Source of the DNA: DATKWV01 sp035529405
GTDB lineage: Bacteria; Planctomycetota; Phycisphaerae; Sedimentisphaerales; Anaerobacaceae
Length of the DNA: 7,154 nt
Reading direction: 5' to 3'
Assembly: GCA_035529405.1 (NCBI GenBank)
Contig: DATKWV010000017.1
Location: 1-7,154, forward strand
Under the pieces are notes generated by a model that was given only the letters and a program-made list of their open reading frames with translations, ran no database searches and was not told the DNA's origin. Positions 6,445 to 7,154 of this stretch are shown here, in pieces. The stretch's first letter is position 1; each line of letters starts with the position of its first letter. Position numbers and translations under genes: made by a program.

Positions 6445-6526
6445 TCAAACCCAGCATAGAGAAGAGGAGAGAAAGATTCTCGTATATAATCACGGCGGGG
6501 CCGTGCTTTACTCGGCCGGGCTTGGT
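6445..6526. repeat. Unit C of the array (direct repeat of unit B)
   Basis: TCAAACCCAGC (6445-6455), GAAGAGGAGAGA (6461-6472) and GGGCTTGGT (6518-6526) are identical to the matching boxes of unit B, 114, 109 and 93 nt downstream respectively. Between them is CTCGTATATAATCA and the CACGGC-GGG-GCCGTG hairpin. The segments between conserved boxes differ in length and sequence. Confidence 0.55.
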
Positions 6527-6673
6527 AACCCTTTTCGCTAATTGCTTTTTTGGTTAACCAGCCCAGCTTGGGGGGAGAAAACTCCTCGTGAGCATATATT
6601 TATCACGACTTAAGACGGTCGTGTCTGCTCTCTCAAGCGTTACGTTTTTTACCGGCAACGGTGACCGGGCCCG

Positions 6674-7099
6674 CTACTTTCTGATTTTTTCTTCGTGTAC
6701 GGTTTTGGCAGGCGATATTGCCCTTATGGAAACGGCGCCTTTGAGTCCGAGGACGTTAGCTACAGTTTCGAGGAACAACTGGTCGGTGCTGTCATCGGTC
6801 AATACTGCGCTGACGCCAAGACTTCGTGCGGCAATTTCCTGGGCCGGGTCACCGGCTCTTATGAAAACGATGGTGGGGATATGTGGTTTTACGGCTTTTA
6901 GTCTTTTTATAAACAAGCCGTCTTTCATATCCTCCAAATCCCAGTTGCTGATAACGCTGTCAACTTTTTTACTTTTTAAAGAGCCTGCAGCAGTCTTGCC
7001 AGACTGCATAGTTATTAATCTAATCGGCAGTTCACGGAGGACTTCGTTTTTGCCGTTAAGGCCGACCGTTAACACTGTTGCTTGTACGAGGACTATCAT
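6674..7099 (-). CDS. Degenerate response-regulator receiver (pseudo-receiver) protein
   Basis: From ATG 7099 the product is 141 residues, about one receiver domain plus a short basic tail. The fold pattern is seen as ATVLTVGLN (beta 1, 7-15), PIRLITM (beta 2, 25-31), VDSVISNWDLEDMKDG (beta 3 and loop, 46-61), IPTIVFIRAGDP (beta 4, 74-85) and GVSAVLTDD (beta 5, 95-103). Compared with CheY-type receivers the phospho-acceptor Asp is N52, the acidic pair after beta 1 is absent (GLN), the Thr after beta 4 is R81 and the Lys after beta 5 is D102. Phosphorylation is therefore unlikely; it may work by protein contact. This start is chosen because GGGAAG at 7103-7108 gives a suitable ribosome site. 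A TTG start at 7138 would add 13 residues, and a stop precedes it. The partner is unknown. Confidence 0.7.
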   Translation of the reverse strand: MIVLVQATVLTVGLNGKNEVLRELPIRLITMQSGKTAAGSLKSKKVDSVISNWDLEDMKDGLFIKRLKAVKPHIPTIVFIRAGDPAQEIAARSLGVSAVLTDDSTDQLFLETVANVLGLKGAVSIRAISPAKTVHEEKIRK

Positions 7100-7113
7100 T
7101 GCACTTCCCAAAG

Positions 7114-7122
7114 TTATCCACA
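7114..7122 (+). promoter_or_regulatory. Perfect DnaA-box sequence
   Basis: TTATCCACA matches the high-affinity DnaA box exactly. It lies 15 bp upstream of the pseudo-receiver start codon, between a GATAAT-like -10 (minus strand, 7143 to 7138) and the ribosome site. It is a single copy, so chance is a real alternative. Confidence 0.3.
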
Positions 7123-7154
7123 AACCGTTGAACTGCAATTATCAAAGTTACGTC

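Larger units (their letters stand above)
6218..6662. repeat. Tandem array of four imperfect hairpin-rich units; candidate structured RNA
   Basis: Within a 652-bp stretch without a convincing gene there are four units. Each has an AT-preceded hairpin: CACGG/CCGTG (6267-6285), CAGGGC/GCCCTG (6396-6410), CACGGC/GCCGTG (6491-6505) and CACGAC/GTCGTG (6604-6623). Start-to-start spacing is 129, 95 and 113 nt. Stem sequences differ but pairing is preserved. After the first three come GGGCATGG (6299-6306) and GGGCTTGG (6425-6432, 6518-6525). Each of these boxes opens a further hairpin: GCCGG/CCGGC (6296-6324), TGCTGGG/CCCAGCA (6421-6456), and GGGCT-GGT-AACC with its bulged complement (6518-6564). A hairpin just upstream of each AT linker is also present, e.g. 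GAGAA-AGA-TTCTC at 6469-6481 and GGAG-AAAA-CTCC at 6574-6585. Open frames across it encode nothing recognisable. The transcribed strand is unknown. Confidence 0.55.

Noticed and set aside
6136..6557. Small plus-strand proteins in the gene-free region
   Set aside because: The open frames have no ribosome site of note, odd composition dominated by R, K and P, and overlap the hairpin repeats in different frames.
6285..6647. Integron attC sites, prompted by GTTACGTTT at 6285-6293 and 6639-6647
   Set aside because: The core does not fit GTTRRRY, matching inverse cores are absent, and there are no cassette genes or integrase.
6218..6662. CRISPR array
   Set aside because: Units are imperfect, about 95-130 nt apart, with variable internal hairpins rather than short identical repeats and unique spacers. 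No cas gene is present.

Overview
The window looks like chromosomal DNA from a planctomycete of the Phycisphaerae type. This is an inference from three things: a PEP-CTERM secreted protein ending in a VPEP-AT-LLGLGG-RKR signal, a membrane/TPR protein of a style common in the PVC group, and a DUF434 protein beside a plant-like short RNase Z homologue. Base composition is close to balanced. Neither tRNA gene encodes its CCA end. No insertion sequence, phage gene or CRISPR array is visible.

Layout. (1) Positions 1-1389 (+) hold the C-terminal part of a multi-pass membrane protein with a TPR tail; its start lies left of the window. (2) It converges on a minus-strand metallo-beta-lactamase-fold protein (1453-2301) closely resembling the short RNase Z of plants. 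(3) A 152-bp divergent intergenic region with a perfect 7-bp inverted repeat (2360-2380) separates that gene from a plus-strand DUF434 protein (2454-3179). (4) A tRNA-Leu(CAG) gene follows with its own promoter. (5) Two consecutive plus-strand genes (3582-4304, 4377-5066) encode seven-helix, glycine-rich membrane proteins; the second resembles the DUF4203/TMEM198 family. (6) A tRNA-His(GTG) gene with its own promoter runs head-on into a minus-strand PEP-CTERM protein gene (5347-6003), which has a near-consensus promoter. (7) About 650 bp without a convincing gene (6022-6673) is packed with hairpins. (8) The right end is a minus-strand pseudo-receiver protein (6674-7099) that has lost its phospho-acceptor aspartate and other catalytic residues.

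The left-centre part has an RNA-metabolism flavour: an RNase Z-like hydrolase, a DUF434 protein with NYN/PIN-like motifs, and a tRNA gene that needs 3' end maturation and CCA addition. Any functional link between them is inference.

The most unusual part is 6218-6662. It holds four imperfect, evenly spaced units of about 95-130 nt. Each contains a hairpin of the form AT-CACGGC/GCCGTG whose stem sequence changes between units while pairing is kept. Three of the units are followed by a GGGC-A/T-TGG box that can open a further hairpin. This looks like a tandemly duplicated structured RNA, or a repeated DNA-hairpin element. I do not recognise it as a known class.
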